A DNA stretch of 64,000 bases from Oasisia sp. SBJ-2009 (GCA_964017155.1 OZ024855.1:52784664-52848663), one strand, 5' to 3'. Shown: positions 11,156 to 24,513, counted from the first letter of the stretch. Notes: a model not told the origin generated them from the sequence alone. Numbers and translations are program-made.

Positions 11156-13481
11156 ATAATCAAAGTGATTCTTAACTGCACACCAATACATGAGCCGATC
11201 AGAAAAACTGTTTATAAATACGATAAGGGAGACTACCCCAAAATGGAGGACATGTTAAGCATTGATTGGGATGCCGAATTTTTAGAACATGAGGGTGATG
11301 TGCAAGCACAATGGGACATTCTTACAACGAAGCATAGAGAAGCTGTAGAAAGGTGTATACCTAAAAAGGTGATGTCAGAAAGAACAAAAAAATACCCGGT
11401 ACCACTAAATGTAAAAATAAGAGCTAAAATCAGAAGAAAAAATAGACTGTGGAAGAAATATCTTCTAACTAGAGATGTCCAAGCTTACCAGGAATACTGC
11501 AGATTACGCAATCAGGTTAGGAGGTTAACAAGAAAGGCACAAAAAATATATGAAAAAAGTATCATTAGCCAAATAAAAGAGAATCCTAAGAAATTTTGGC
11601 AATATGCCCAGGCAAAAATGAAGACAAGAACGGGTATACCCAACTTAATAAAAAGTTATTTGAAAGATGACTTAACAAACTCAGACTCGGAAAAAGCAGA
11701 GCTATTGGCTGATTATTTCTCTTCAGTATTTACAATTGAACCACAAGAGAAAACTCCTGAGGAACCTATAAGATGTTATAATACAGTTGAAACGTGTACT
11801 ATTAACCCATCAGTAGTGGCAGCAAAACTAAAAAAACTAAAAACATTTAAATCACCTGGACCTGATGGCATACACCCCAGGGTCTTAAATGAATTAGCAG
11901 ACTGCATCAGTATTCCATTATCAATTATTGTTAACACATCTCTAACAACAGGCAAACTACCCAAAGAATGGAAACAGGCTAACATATCTCCAATCCATAA
12001 GAAAGGAAGTAAAACATTACCTCAAAATTACCGACCAGTCAGTATAACAAGTGTAGTGGGTAAGATAATGGAAGAAATAATTAGAGACACCATCACTGTA
12101 CATATGAAAGAAAATGAGCTATTGAGTAAATGTCAGTTTGGTTTTGTAAAGGGCCGCTCAACAGTACTTCAACTATTAAAGGTATTAGATATATGGACTG
12201 AAACGCTGGACAATGGAGGCTGTATTGATGTAATATATTGTGATTTTATGAAAGCATTTGACAAGGTCCCACATTCAAAACTTATTAAAAAAAATCCAGA
12301 GCTATGGAATAAAGGGAAACCTAATTAACTGGATCATAGATCTACTTTCACATAGAAAGCAACGAATACGAATTAACAACATATTTTCTAACTGGCAAGA
12401 AGTGATCAGTGGAATACCACAAGGATCTGTGATCGGCCCCCTTCTTTTTGTTATCTTCATAAATGATCTACCTGATGTTATAAAAAACTCTCATATTTTC
12501 CTATTTGCAGATGATATGAAACTTTTTAACCCTATTTATAATGAAGATAACTGCAACATCCTACAAAAGGATCTCACCTCAGCGGAGAAATGGTCAGAAA
12601 CATCACTACTGAAATTTCATCCTGATAAATGTTGTAACATGCGAATTGGACGTTCCTCCATAAGAAATGATGGATACACAATGGGTAAAGATCAGAAAAC
12701 AATTAATAAAGCAGAAACAGTAAAGGATATTGGAGTAACTTTTGACTCATCACTTAACTTCGAGGCACATATGTCAGAAAAAATTAATAAAGCCAATTCT
12801 ATGATGGGGATAATTCGACGCACTTTTGAATATCTAGATGATAAGTGTTTTTCTACTGTTTTTAAGTCTCTTGTCCGACCACATATCGAGTATGCAAACC
12901 AGGTATGGAGTCCATATTTAATGAAACACATAACAGCACTTGAAAATGTTCAGCGTCGAGCAACTAAATTAATTCCTGGATATAAGGAACTGGATTATAA
13001 AGAATGTCTAATAAGATTAAAGCTACCAACTCTTTCATACCGTCGACTTAGGGGAGACATGATAGAAATTTCCAAAATATTAACTGGGAAATATGATTCT
13101 ACTGTTACATCAAATTTTGTTACATTAAGGGATAATGATTCAATAACGAGAGGGCACAACCTAAAAATATTTAAAGAAAGATGCCGATTGAACATCCGAA
13201 AAAATTCATTTGTATACCGATCTACTGATGTATGGAATAGTCTGCCACAGTCTGTGGTAGATGCTCCATCAGTCCAATCATTTGAAGGTAGACTTGATAA
13301 ACTATGGAAAAATCATCCTATAAAAAATGATTTTACGGCACCACCTCAACTATGGACTGTGTCACCTTTAAACGCATGCGCACAGTCTCAAATCAATGAT
13401 CAAGACAGAGCTGGCACAAGAGGCAGAAATGCCTAATTCAGCCAGAAAAGGACCTGTAAGAACCTGTAAGAACCTGTAATA

Positions 13482-13488
<7 letters not shown>
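11156..13488 (+). mobile_element. Non-LTR retrotransposon LINE-B (5'-truncated)
   Basis: It starts near the end of the endonuclease domain (a QSDS remnant at about 11160-11172, where SDH is usual) and contains the linker, complete reverse transcriptase and C-terminal domain. The 3' end is three copies of a 10-bp unit (acctgtaaga) at about 13450-13478, then (TA)n. Apart from one homopolymer frameshift the coding part is open, so it is the youngest LINE in the window. Confidence 0.9.
11165..13436 (+). pseudogene. LINE-B reverse transcriptase ORF
   Basis: Two overlapping frames (11165-12328 and 12258-13436) encode one protein with a shift in an A run at about 12284-12292. Motifs in order: KNPKKFWQYAQAK linker (N is E-N-P in the frame), FKSPGPDGIHP, NYRPVSITSVVGKIME, FDKVPHSKLI, GIPQGSVIGPLLF, the catalytic FADD, and the C-terminal ENVQRRATKLIPGY and STDVWNSLPQSV. 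The last block is typical of CR1/Jockey-group LINEs. All catalytic residues visible are intact; only the endonuclease and ORF1 are missing. Confidence 0.9.
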
Positions 13489-13569
<81 letters not shown>

Positions 13570-13580
13570 ATATAATATAT
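13487..13580. repeat. (TA)n microsatellite at LINE-B 3' end
   Basis: A long TA run follows directly on the LINE-B tail repeats, suggesting the tail seeded it or the LINE inserted in it. Confidence 0.9.
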
Positions 13581-13964
13581 GGCAGTTGATATTGCACCGA
13601 CAGTCGGTCCATTAACGCACCATGCGGGCTCACGGCTTATTTGTTTGAATAAAATACAAAATCTTATGTATGTTGTATGATAAAAATTACTTTTATCCTG
13701 AAGCAAACAAATCAACGACAATGGTTGGTTGTTTGTATTTTCCAGAAATGTCACTACAAGCTATCCGAAATGAACATTAATGGTGTTTAAGCTGTTAGAA
13801 TTTTTACTTTCTCCGATGTGCAATGTTTTGCAAATAAGGTACGTACTTATTAATATCTATGATTATGACAATATAGGGTTATTCCACGCCAAATTGACCA
13901 ATATCCAGAAATAATAATGCGGGGTAACCATATCCAGTTTTAATGAATATTTACACATACCATA

Positions 13965-15267
13965 TGTGACCCGCCACGCCAAAATGAGACGCTTCTCGAA
14001 AATAATGGTAGGGCGTTTTATTGGATATTTGAATAGAGCAGATTCAAACGGAAATACTGATACCTCAATTTTATTTATAGTCACATTATTTCCAGAGAAA
14101 CACCAAGTTGAAGGTCGAAAATGCAAAATGTACTAATCTGAAGAAAAAAACGGCTTTAAAGTGTTCACTCCTTTATTTGTGAAGATTTCACTTCTTGCAG
14201 ACACGTTTTGCTCCAGATGGACCAGTTTAAATACACAATAATTATGATAGTGTATATTTATGCTTGAAGCCTAAAACCCATGTTTAAAATTTAGTATGAT
14301 CAGCACCAATACAACACTTTATAGGCAAGCATGATCATCATATGACATATCGACTCGAGTCTGACACGAGAGTGACAGGTGAGATGCAAACAGAGGACGT
14401 AATAGCAGTCGGCGTATTTGAAAGTTTTACGCAGTGCGTTTTCATAAGGTAGACAAACCAGTCAATACATTACACACTCATTACATTATTATTAAAATAA
14501 TATTTATATTAGATTGCTTTACGTACTGTATCTTTAGTGGTTAGAGAAATTAGTTACCAATGCCGGATTTTAGCGTAGTGCTAGACTGTAACACTAAACT
14601 GCCAAAAATACCCCGTCACAGTCATGCATGAAATAATCGATTGCTATATATATCTAATACTCGCATCGATGAGGCCACAGCGAGCAGTTTCATTTAGAAG
14701 ATACAATGTACTCCTTGCATAAATTCATATAATAGTACTGAAATCGTTCGTTATAACAGTGAATTGTCAAGGGAAAATGCGCGTAAACAAGATCGGAAGT
14801 TGATCTGACGTGCCGTAAATGACAGCTGGCCAATCAGAGAGCTGATTTTGGTCACGAGGTGACGCTTAGCCTTTAACCTCCATTAACATGCATGTTTTTG
14901 GAAAGTCTTTAATGAAAATGAAATCAGTGTTTAGAATAGAAATCCAGCTTTCCGGGGGTACCAAACAGCGCCATCGCCGCCATCGGAGACAATTTACTTG
15001 GATTATTCTTGAAGAGAAAGTGGTTAATTTGTTGTGTTTAAAACAATCACACTCATTAAACGACGTTTGATAGGAATCAAAACACACCCAGATAAACAAA
15101 TGTAAACATTAGTCATGAGATTTAAACAACTTACATATGTTGTTAGATGCTACTATTTGGGAACGTTACCCCTGGAAAGTCATTTTTGAAAATAAATGAG
15201 TGTCATAATGTTTTGGCTCGTATATCGTTCCAGCGAGAAGCGTCTCATTTTTGCGTGGCGGGTCACA
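13965..15267. mobile_element. TIR element without transposase (1.3 kb)
   Basis: The terminal inverted repeats are 34 bp (13965-13998 and 15234-15267) with a single mismatch; they start TGTGACCCGCCACGC. No transposase-like ORF lies inside, so it is non-autonomous. The right end runs straight into a (CA)n array. A clear target duplication was not seen. Confidence 0.75.
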
Positions 15268-15277
15268 CACACACACA

Positions 15278-15345
<68 letters not shown>
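15263..15345. repeat. (CA)n microsatellite
   Basis: CA units continue from the terminal GGTCACA of the TIR element, so it may have grown from the element end. Confidence 0.95.
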
Positions 15346-15349
<4 letters not shown>

Positions 15350-15399
15350 AATGATCGCTAAATGCAAAATGTTTGTGTTAAATTCTAATTAGTTATAAA

Positions 15400-16390
15400 G
15401 TTACGATTTAGTGAGTACTGTTACTGTTGAGTCGGTTACACTTTTTCCATGCACTGCAGTACTATTTGTTTTACTATTTTGGACTGCTAATACCTTCATT
15501 AATGTGTATGTTAATTTTCTGATTCTGATTGTTTGTATTTTTCATAGTTTCAGAGTTACAAACACTCATAAATGTTCACTCGAGAATAACATTATTCATA
15601 TTTTGGGGTACATCTACAACCTTCATCACCATTATCTACATTCATCACATACAGCATATATTAACTGTTTTGGAAGTATATACGTATATAGGTCTTTCTC
15701 TAAAACAAAGCTTGTCAGAATAAGCATAATATTCACATGTCGTTTGGGTCCAAATATTACAAGAAAATATAAAATGTTAAAAGAATGCCTTCTTGCCAAA
15801 GGTGATTTGGCCACGTGGGCAATTATTCAGCAGATTGAGCTTTTAATATGATTAACATACGTATATAACCTATATCTTTGCCAAGTTTTAACTTGTGGTC
15901 TCATATCGTTCAACTTCAACTAATTCCGTGTTTTTGCACTCGTGACTACAATAAATCTTTGTCATGATTTTGGAATGCAAATAACTATTATTAAGTTATT
16001 ATACTACAATTTACGATGAAACATACCTCCTATGTATGGAAAACTGGATTCTGAACTTATTTGGTTTTGTATATATGATAATTTCAGAGTTACAAGCACC
16101 CAAAGTTGGCGGTTGTTCACTCCAGAATTATATTTTTCATGTTTCGGGGTACGGATACAATCACATCACTCATCACACACCGTAAATATTACCTGGTTTG
16201 AAATATGTTCTCTAAATGGAAGCTTTTCAGAATAAGCATACTATTCATGCCAGAGGTGATTTGGCCATGTGGGCAATTACCGAAACCATGATCTTGAATC
16301 TGATTAACTTACGTGTATAACCAGTATATCTGCCAAGTTTTAATTTGTGATCTGAAATCGTTCAACTTCAAATAATTATGTGTTGATGAT
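15400..16390. repeat. Two diverged tandem copies of a dispersed repeat
   Basis: The words 'tttcagagttacaa', 'gccaagtttta', 'gtggtctcatatcgttcaac' and 'gatttggccatgtgggcaatta' occur once in 15530-15930 and again in 16080-16385. Related segments appear in the 18.5-kb hairpin, at 18.9-19.1 kb and at 21.72 kb. Open frames here are not conserved between copies. Confidence 0.7.
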
Positions 16391-16890
16391 ATTCCCTGCT
16401 CGACACCCGATAACATGCTGGGCAAACTACTAATCAACCAAAAATATAAATTTTCCAGTAAAGTTAGTAATATTTTACTCAAAATAATTATTATCTAACA
16501 TTGAAATATATAAATATTCAAACAGTTATCACAAAACAATGAAAGGTATCACTGTGATTAATTCCTATAACACTGGGTAGCTTGGTTGTCTGGCTTTGCA
16601 TGGGGGAAATATCCACATAAAACAGCCTCTGTGACAAAATAAATACCTGCAAATTCACTTTTGATGTAGGGAGTGATCCTATTGAAATATAATCTACTGC
16701 CAATCATTTACACTGACATCTGAGCCTATCTTATTTACGAAAGTGCTGTTTGCATAAATAAAAACAAAGAAAATTGATGAAAACAAAAGAACAGTCTTGC
16801 AATGTCAATGCATTTAAATCTGGCTCTAATTGCTACGTGGAACTTTGATCTATATCAAGCCCACATAGTAGTGGTACCTTTATCATTAAT
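16391..16890. other. No recognised feature
   Basis: AT-rich sequence; no domain-like translation on either strand. Confidence 0.45.
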
Positions 16891-16904
16891 GTGAATATTA
16901 AGCT

Positions 16905-17235
16905 TATTAGTGTTGGTAATCGTTCCTTCAATGTGATTGTATCTTAACTATGGAATTCGCTGTCAATTCATATAAAGTGTAGTGGAAGCCTATCAATGTT
17001 CAAACAGACTCTAAAGACGCACATGTTCAAAGCAGAATACTGCAACATTTTCTTTTCTTTCAGCCTTTACCATAACATTTAACTCCTACGTGTTATCTAC
17101 CCATTATTGTGTATATATGTAAATATTGCTTGATTGTGCTTATACATATGCTATGTTTAATTTTAGGTTATTAGTCTTGTACTGCGTTTTGAACATACTG
17201 GAAATATACTGGAAATTGCCCTTTGTAAAATTAAC
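16905..17235 (+). mobile_element. LINE 3' fragment
   Basis: The plus strand, with stops, reads NRSFNVIVS, LWNSLSIHIKCSGSLSMFKQ and TLKTHMFKAE, the extreme C-terminus of CR1-like LINE proteins (LWNSLP...F...LKTHLF). Only the tail survives. Confidence 0.6.
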
Positions 17236-17479
17236 ATAATTTAAGCCATTTGCAAATATAAATAATAACTGTTTCAGGAAAATACTTATTTTTCAATTGA
17301 TAGAATTGTTTAACTTATCTCGGGCACAATAAACACAACATTATTTGAAATTGAACGAATTAAGACAACAAGTTAAACCTTGGCCAATATACAGGTAAAA
17401 CATGTATGCTAACCCTAGGAATGGATAAGTTACTAGGTAATTTATTATTTACAATATTTTAAAACGTCAAACAAACTTA

Positions 17480-18310
17480 AGTTTGTGTATACAAACGCCA
17501 GCAAGTTTAATATGAAACCCAAACAATTACTTGATTCATCTTTGATTCAATGTAATTTTGATTACACATGTTCGGCATGGTATAGTGGATTGTCGACAAA
17601 ATTAGTGCAGAATGCAGCGTAGTCAGAACAAGATTGTCCGATTTTGGTTAAATGCTCCACCGAGATTCCATGTCGGTGCTAATGAATTGAAGACTGTTGG
17701 TTTACCACCTGTTGAATGTGGAGTAGAACAGTTAAAACTGGGTCACATGTTCAACGTTATAAATCTAAAGGCACCAGACTATTTAAGAACAAATGTCGAA
17801 ATGGTACACCATAGATACCCTACAAGAACCAGCAACTAGTCATGTGTCATTCCAAGAGTGAAGGGTTCTGGGCAAACTTCCCTTTTTTATACCAGCATAT
17901 GCCACTAGAACAAACTGCCTACTGAAATAAAGCAATGTCAAGTTAAAAAAAGTTTTAGAAAAAAAGGTAACGACCCTACTATACAGCAGATTTATGGCTG
18001 ACGAATTATCATCTTAAAGTGGCATTTTAAGTACTTTGTGTTAATTTAATCTTACTACGTATTGTCATGTTATTATATTTTAATAGAGCACCTTGTTAGC
18101 ACATTGTTATATTGATGACATTTGTTTAGCTGCCTTTGAAAATATTAACATTTTAATTATTGTATTACGGCATTTATTTATTTTTATATTTTCTTGAATT
18201 CATTCTTTGAATTTGTTTTGGAGGACCACATTGGAAACAAGTGTGCTATTGTGTGCTTCAATGTGTCTATCCTTGGTAAATATTATATATATATATATTG
18301 AATAAATGCC
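17480..18310 (+). mobile_element. LINE 3' fragment with 3' UTR
   Basis: Coding remnants read SLIQCNFDYTCSAWYSGL, QNKIVRFWLNAPPR and LKLGHMFNVIN, then in another frame FLYTSICHWNKLPTEIKQCQ. These are the C-terminal domain of a non-LTR retrotransposon. The 3' UTR runs to a (TA) run and TTGAATAAAT at about 18298-18308, giving a normal 3' end. Confidence 0.75.
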
Positions 18311-18462
18311 TAGATAGTTATGTACATTATATTAGGAACAATAAATTCCGAATCCAGTTCTCCATATGGAAACTAGATTATATAGCAAATTGTAATACAA
18401 TAACTTCAGAACTAAGAAAGTTAGCATTCCAAAATCGTAACAAATATTTACTGCAGTCGTGA

Positions 18463-18528
18463 GTGCGAAAACAGGGGAATCAACACAAACTTATTTGACC
18501 ACACGTTGAAACCCACACGTTGAAACTT

Positions 18529-18594
<66 letters not shown>

Positions 18595-18651
18595 AAGTTT
18601 CAATGTGTGGTCTCAGTTCATTCAACTTCAAATACGTTTGTGTTGATTCCC

Positions 18652-18708
<57 letters not shown>

Positions 18709-18710
18709 TG
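18463..18710. mobile_element. Inverted-repeat (hairpin) element with (TA)n centre
   Basis: The arm aggggaatcaacacaaactt... at about 18472 is matched by its reverse complement ending ...gtgttgattcccct at about 18654, and a second (TA)n follows at 18655-18703. A solo arm with the same end is at 21718-21745. It resembles a MITE or a tandem-inverted remnant of the repeat family at 15.4-16.4 kb. Confidence 0.75.
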
Positions 18711-20580
18711 TTAAGCTTATTAATAGCCCAATGACCGTACCGTTGATATAATGTTATTGCCTTGTCATATTTGGATCCCAGCCTCACGTTCATATTAACC
18801 TTGAATCTGAAAAACATTCTTTTGCAGAAGAATATGTAGGTATATACTTAAAATCAGGTAATAATTAGGGTATGTCATGAATGGTCAAACCCCCAACCGT
18901 AGGTGTTTGTAACTCTGAAACTATGATATAAATTAAAAGGAAGTTCAGAATCCAGTTTTCCATGTAGTAATTAGGTTATACAGTAATTTGTGGCTTGATA
19001 TCTTAAAATAATTTCAGAATGGTATTAGCCTTCCAAAATCATTATAAAAGCACATACGGTAGTCATGAGTGCAAACAAGTATATCTGGCATACTAAATTG
19101 GTCTTCTATTTAATCAACCATGACTTTATAGATAATTGTAATTTGGCGCTCTAATTGTGCATGTAGTCATCATATATACGGGTGCACATGTGAGTGAAAT
19201 GTCATAAAGATCGGAGATGGTCACCCATGGACCTCTGGTTGAGTTGACGCAGTAGCCAATCCTCAGACTTAAGGCTCTTCTCAAACCACTTTACTTTCCT
19301 CTTCAATTGGACACCATATCGATGTTTAGGAAGCTTTCAGCCATGCTGCAAATGATGCACAGAGACTTCATACAAAAATATCCACTAATGTCTATAATCA
19401 GGTAATAAATAATTAACACTGCAGCACAGGATTTGTACCCAGTTTCTTTAAGTCCGATGCTTTAGACCAAAATCTAAATCTATGACTAAGCGCAATGGCA
19501 CATATCATGTATTGCACTTCTCATGCCCGGCCAGAAAAGCACTTCTTTCGCGATGTGTATGTTGGATTCTGCTCCAAGGTGGTTAGAGTGGATACCGGGA
19601 AGCAATTATGAGTGCATGGACGAAGGTATGAATACTTGGAGACTGTTCTATATAGTTGCCGTCTTGGAACTGATCAAATGTGATTGCAAGACGTCTTCCA
19701 AGGGTCACTACTCGTGCAAGAAGAACAGCCTCGCCTGCACTGTTTTCTGCTAATGCCACAATTATGATTGCAGCAACCTTCCTGACTACAGTATGATTGC
19801 AGATGAAGATGATATATGCCTGTTGCAGAAGTTGAACAAGAATGACACAATCAGACGACTGTGTACCACCGATTTAACTCACTGAATTTCTGTATATACA
19901 TACATGTGCCTCGTTGGTGTTTGTACGTTTGTATTCTAGTATTATGCTGTAATTAAACAAATTGTAACGTGACCTAATTGTTGTAATTTTATTTTATTGA
20001 ATATTCATCATATGTTGACCTTTGTTTTGACTTTACTGCATAACTTTCGACTTGGAACCAATCAAAACGTTGCATTGACCTGACCTTGACACATATTCCT
20101 GATTATTCGCTACAATAAAGTCTAAACATCATTGAAGTTGGTCAAGTAGTTCCAGAGATATGCCATTTTCTGTATTTTCCATGACTGACGAGTGACGGTG
20201 GCCATCTTGGATTTTTAGCCTTACAGGTGTCTAGATATGTGTAACCTAAGATTATTCTTTAGTTTATACCAAAATAAAGTCAAATCAATCACTATCTCAC
20301 TTTGGACATCCGATTCCATCCCAGTCTACACTAGTACGATAGCCGCTAAAGCTATCAACAAAACCATCGACACCGTGAACCTTAGCAACATGCAAACAAA
20401 GCACACTTCCGGCCCTAGTTGCGTATCAGCGTCTCTAGCGATTAACTTGGATTTGTGGAACCACTTAGGGACCATACCGTAACTATTTCAACCAGCGGAC
20501 AGACTAATGTTCCGACTACTAAATAAATGGCGCAGCCTAAGAGCAGCTGTGGAGCACACTCGTAAAACGCAACTAGCGTA
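18711..20580. other. No gene seen; dispersed repeat traces
   Basis: 18.87-19.08 kb repeats words from the 15.4-16.4 kb family. 20.04-20.22 kb has the pattern 'gacctgaccttgaca ... agttccagagatatgcc ... gccatcttggattt', a common dispersed repeat style in marine invertebrates. No coding feature is supported. Confidence 0.45.
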
Positions 20581-20589
20581 ACTTTACGA

Positions 20590-21110
20590 CGCTTGAACCT
20601 TTCGAAGAGTCATCGCCCGCTGTAGCGTTTACAATTTTCCGGCGTTATAGACGTTCCGATTGACATTTCTGCGCATGCGCTATAAATGTAAAATCATCAA
20701 TATGCAGCGAAATGACAAAGCATGTATCGTATACATACTACGTGCTGTTCGTTAAGATGTATATTACATCTCAGCAAATTTATTGTCGCAAATTAACACG
20801 AGGCAAACAAGTTTTGAGACATGTTTTGATAGCAAGCGTAAATCACGTGACTGCAGAACGCCATAATCCGTGACAATGATCTAAATAAACGTAATTTTGT
20901 TTGTTATATTGAACGACATGTGAAGCAACTATTCACAGTAATCATACTGTGTTAACGAAACGCTCGTGGCATTTATAGCAAAAACACGTTTTAGTTTCGC
21001 TACATATTGATGATTTTCCATTTATCGCGCACGCGCTGAAACGTCAATAGGAACGTTTATAACGATCGGGAAAATGCTAGCGCGACACCGCTAGGACGAC
21101 GTATAGACGC
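20590..21110. mobile_element. Inverted-repeat element (about 0.5 kb)
   Basis: The arms at about 20600-20711 and 20996-21100 are reverse complements with moderate divergence; they contain gcgcatgcgc / gcgcacgcgc and gacgttccgattgaca / gtcaataggaacgt. The segment 20840-20960 recurs in direct orientation at about 21895-22010. Likely a MITE. Confidence 0.7.
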
Positions 21111-21439
21111 TCTATGTCTATGAGACCGGCCCATGGTGTTTGGTAGAGAGACAATTCCTGGAAGTACGTACAGGCTGTTGGTATTCGTTGGTTTCAGGAA
21201 GCCTGTAATCAGTCGGCAGGTGTCATTCAGCGTCGGGTTCAGTTTCTTTGGCTGACTGCTCCCATAACTGGCATGCGTACTGGAATGCGCCAGAGCAGCA
21301 GCTTCCAATATAGTTAGTACGTAAGTAAGAGCTTTATTTCCTGATGGTAACCATTACCATGTCACGTGGTAACTCGTGATTTTCAATGGGCCGCCATAAC
21401 CCAACACCCTTAAATACATGCAGTATATATGTATACTTA

Positions 21440-21545
21440 CATACGTACATACGTACATACATACATACATACATACATACATACATACATACATACATAC
21501 ATACATACATACATACATACATACATACATACATACATACATACA
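21440..21545. repeat. (ACAT)n tetranucleotide microsatellite
   Basis: About 25 tandem ACAT units; open frames on both strands across it are artefacts of the repeat. Confidence 0.95.
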
Positions 21546-21639
21546 ATAAAGCTTTATATAAAATTTATATAGTTCACGGTAATACTAATAAATAATAATA
21601 GTAATAAAAATAAGATAATGTGTAATTAAACCGTAATTA

Positions 21640-21664
21640 ATATATATATGTATATATATATATA

Positions 21665-21708
<44 letters not shown>

Positions 21709-21720
21709 TGTGTGTGTAGG
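21640..21720. repeat. Compound (TA)n(TG)n(TGCG)n microsatellite
   Basis: Successive TA, TG and TGCG runs, followed at 21718 by the conserved end of the hairpin family seen at 18.5 kb. Confidence 0.9.
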
Positions 21721-22469
21721 GGAATCAACACAAACTTATTGGTTACAAAGTGAATATATATTTAGTCAAATCAGTTGGTCACTGTGTCTGTGTTCAAAGA
21801 ATATCAACAAACTTGCCAAAAAATTATGTCTGAAATTAAAACTATGCAAACAGATTATTTTAGATTAGCCAATGTAGACATATTTTGTTAACAACCGCAG
21901 ATCCCGTGACTTCATCGTCGTGCGCCATAATCCGTAACAGTGATATAAACAATTGTAATATTTTAATTTATCGGACAACATTATAAGCAACTGTTCACAA
22001 TAAACACCACAGCCACAGGAAAGGCATCGAACAGCCCGCTTATGCAGTGAATGTGTTACGGCGTGTAGCAATGATTTTGAGCAAGACAAGTCAGAAACCG
22101 AGTGGTTCAGTTTGGATCTTGAAGTGAGTGTCGTTTTACAAAAATTGTAGTATTTCACTAAAAAAGTACTCATTTGACAATTTACTTCCATGCCATTGAT
22201 GAAATATATAGTTCTGATTCATAATGTTAATACGTTGCTAGAGGATTTAAATTGAAACGGAATATTATGGTTCTGTGCAGGCACACCTATTAACCGTCTG
22301 GTCCCGTAAATAGGCAGTATACTACAAGTACTAGGAGTGCGGATATGACATATATGTAAATTTATGTTCACTACAAATCACGACTTTAAATTTCAGCTAG
22401 GTCAACATCGTCTCATACCTTGCATTCGTAACGCTTTTACAGCCTATTTTAATCCACATGATCACGCAT

Positions 22470-22680
22470 AGATTTGCGGTCTTTAAATAAACACTTATAT
22501 CTGACCAGTTGTCTAAATGCACGTAATCATAAGACATGTACTCATTTGCCCCAAATTCACCCCAAAACAGGGTGTACTGCGCGAAAGATGGCATTCTTCA
22601 TTACTAGTCAAGATCGCCAAATACAAGTACTAGCCGGCGATGTCGTGGCAACCACTATAATAATCGATTACATTGCATGA
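22470..22680. repeat. Dispersed repeat, inverted copy of 5340-5560
   Basis: Shares long stretches with the reverse complement of 5340-5560; both copies read through in one frame (ITSQDRQIQ here), but this is a shared repeat rather than a supported gene. Confidence 0.75.
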
Positions 22681-23107
22681 ATTCCGTGATCATTGTTACC
22701 GACAAAATGTTCGCTGCTTCTGTTAGCAATTATACTTCGAACAACATAACTGTGAAAAATGATTTGGGGACAGTCCGATTATTACAACCAAAAACAAAAC
22801 AAAGTTCTATATGTCAACCTAGAGAACATGGATTTCCTGCCCCCATGTGCCCCCAACCTCGTTTTTGAGCGCGAGACTGACATGGCCTATACTACGTTAC
22901 TATAACGGTGATTGCATAATGAATTGGATAGGGAACTGCTGATTGACATATGACAACATATTGTGGTAGACGGAATATTCAAATTGGAATTCTGTTTTGA
23001 ATGGAATACCACAAAGCTAAACATGCGTACAATGTATTTTATATTGCAGTAATCTATTTCATCTTGCTCAAAGTAACAATGGCACTAATTCAACCAGACA
23101 TGTAAAA

Positions 23108-23113
23108 TTTATT
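23108..23113 (-). promoter_or_regulatory. Candidate poly(A) signal of the kringle/EGF/PAN gene
   Basis: AATAAA on the minus strand, about 230 bases past the stop codon of the PAN exon. Confidence 0.5.
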
Positions 23114-23340
23114 GTAGGCAATAAATTACAGAACCACCAATGAGTTTTGTAGCAACACAATTGAACGAATACTTATTGAAGTATAAGAAAGTAAGTCAAC
23201 CGTGTACATCCTAACAACTTTCCAAGTCATATGCATCGTTAACAAAAAAAAAAAAACGTCATCAATGGTGTTTTCATTTAAGCTCAAGCAGAGATCATTT
23301 TTGTGAAAGTGGATCCTTTCCAATTCGACGGTTTACGGAC

Positions 23341-23576
23341 TTAGCAAGGCACCACATAATAATGCATGGCACCTTTCACTGGTTTCAAATGTGTACCATC
23401 GTAATTGTCCTTGTAGTGGATGAAGCACTTTCCATTGAAGAAGTCTATTGCAGCACAGTCATCTACTTCATCCATGCATGCCTCTTTACAAAGCGTCACT
23501 GTGTTCGCTTCTTCTTTCTCCTCTACAGCATCACGATACATGCTGTCAGACTTCAATTTGAATACAGCTATACATT
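23341..23576 (-). CDS. Terminal PAN/apple-domain exon
   Basis: From 23576 down, the exon begins after a strong acceptor (tttttgcttttgcag), in phase 1. It encodes ECIAVFKLKSDSMYRDA, ANTVTLCKEACMDEV, CAAIDFFNGKCFIH and HYYVVPC, then a TAA at 23341-23343. The cysteine pattern and the C..AC..E...C.A..F..G.C..H core match PAN/apple domains, extracellular modules that bind proteins or carbohydrates. The domain ends exactly at its last cysteine, so this is the C-terminus of a secreted or surface protein. The phase-1 start fits the EGF exon upstream at 30181-30321. Confidence 0.8.
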
Positions 23577-23669
23577 CTGCAAAAGCAAAAATAATTATTT
23601 AAAGACAGATGCTTAAGATGCATATTTTAATAAAGCAATTCTCAACGTTTTTGCCTTCAAAGCACCCTT

Positions 23670-24115
23670 GTATCCAACGCAAACACCCATGCAGGGACCC
23701 CATACATTACATTATCGTCTTCATGGTCTTCCTTGTTTTCTTGACTCTGTCAGCGACAACATATTCTCAAACAGAGGTATCTCAATGAGAACCAAAACCA
23801 GATTGTATCGAGCCCTCATTCTGCTGGACATGACGGTCCCAGTAGATACAACCACTTGATAATTTCAAGAAGCGTTTCCTGAATATTAGAAGTACTACAA
23901 TGGCTGACAGACTGTGAAACAGTTAGATCAGAGAAGTGACGTTCGCTCCTGAATCTATCACATATGTCATCAGACATAGAATACTCCGGTGGTTTAGACA
24001 TATATGTCGTATGTCAAACGAAAGCTTAATTAAAATAGCCTTCAAAGAATATTTCTGGGGACTAAGAAAACTAAGAAGATCATGAAAAAAGATACAGCGA
24101 TCAAGTCAGGTATGA
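23670..24115 (+). mobile_element. LINE 3' coding fragment
   Basis: In shifting frames the plus strand reads SVSDNIFSNRGISMRTKTRL, YRALILLDM, then RMSNESLIKIAFKEYFWGLR and KLRRS. This matches the end of LINE proteins that close with 'SLRTKLRVYRALVLS...RRLRWFGHV...GRRKRGRP'. No full domain survives. Confidence 0.5.
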
Positions 24116-24444
24116 TCCTGGAATCCTGCTGCTAATAGCAGATTGGTGTGCAAATGGCGGGGTGTGTCATCGAGGAGGATAACGAATGGTCAGATTGACC
24201 TATGCGGTTGAGTCCAGTTGCCATGTTACTGATAATGTTGCGGTTTTGCCAACGACATCGTCTCAGTAATTTGTGGTTTGAAATACCACATCGGGTATTA
24301 GAACTTCCCTTTCCACAATTTGTTTTCGGGCAACGTTGCACATTGGACTGGATTGTGAACGTTAGTAATACTAATTAAATAACGTTGTGACACAATTATG
24401 TGAGGTTATGATAATTAATTGTGCACGGTGGGACTCAATTGCGC

Positions 24445-24445
<1 letters not shown>

Positions 24446-24502
<57 letters not shown>

Positions 24503-24513
24503 CATATATACAT

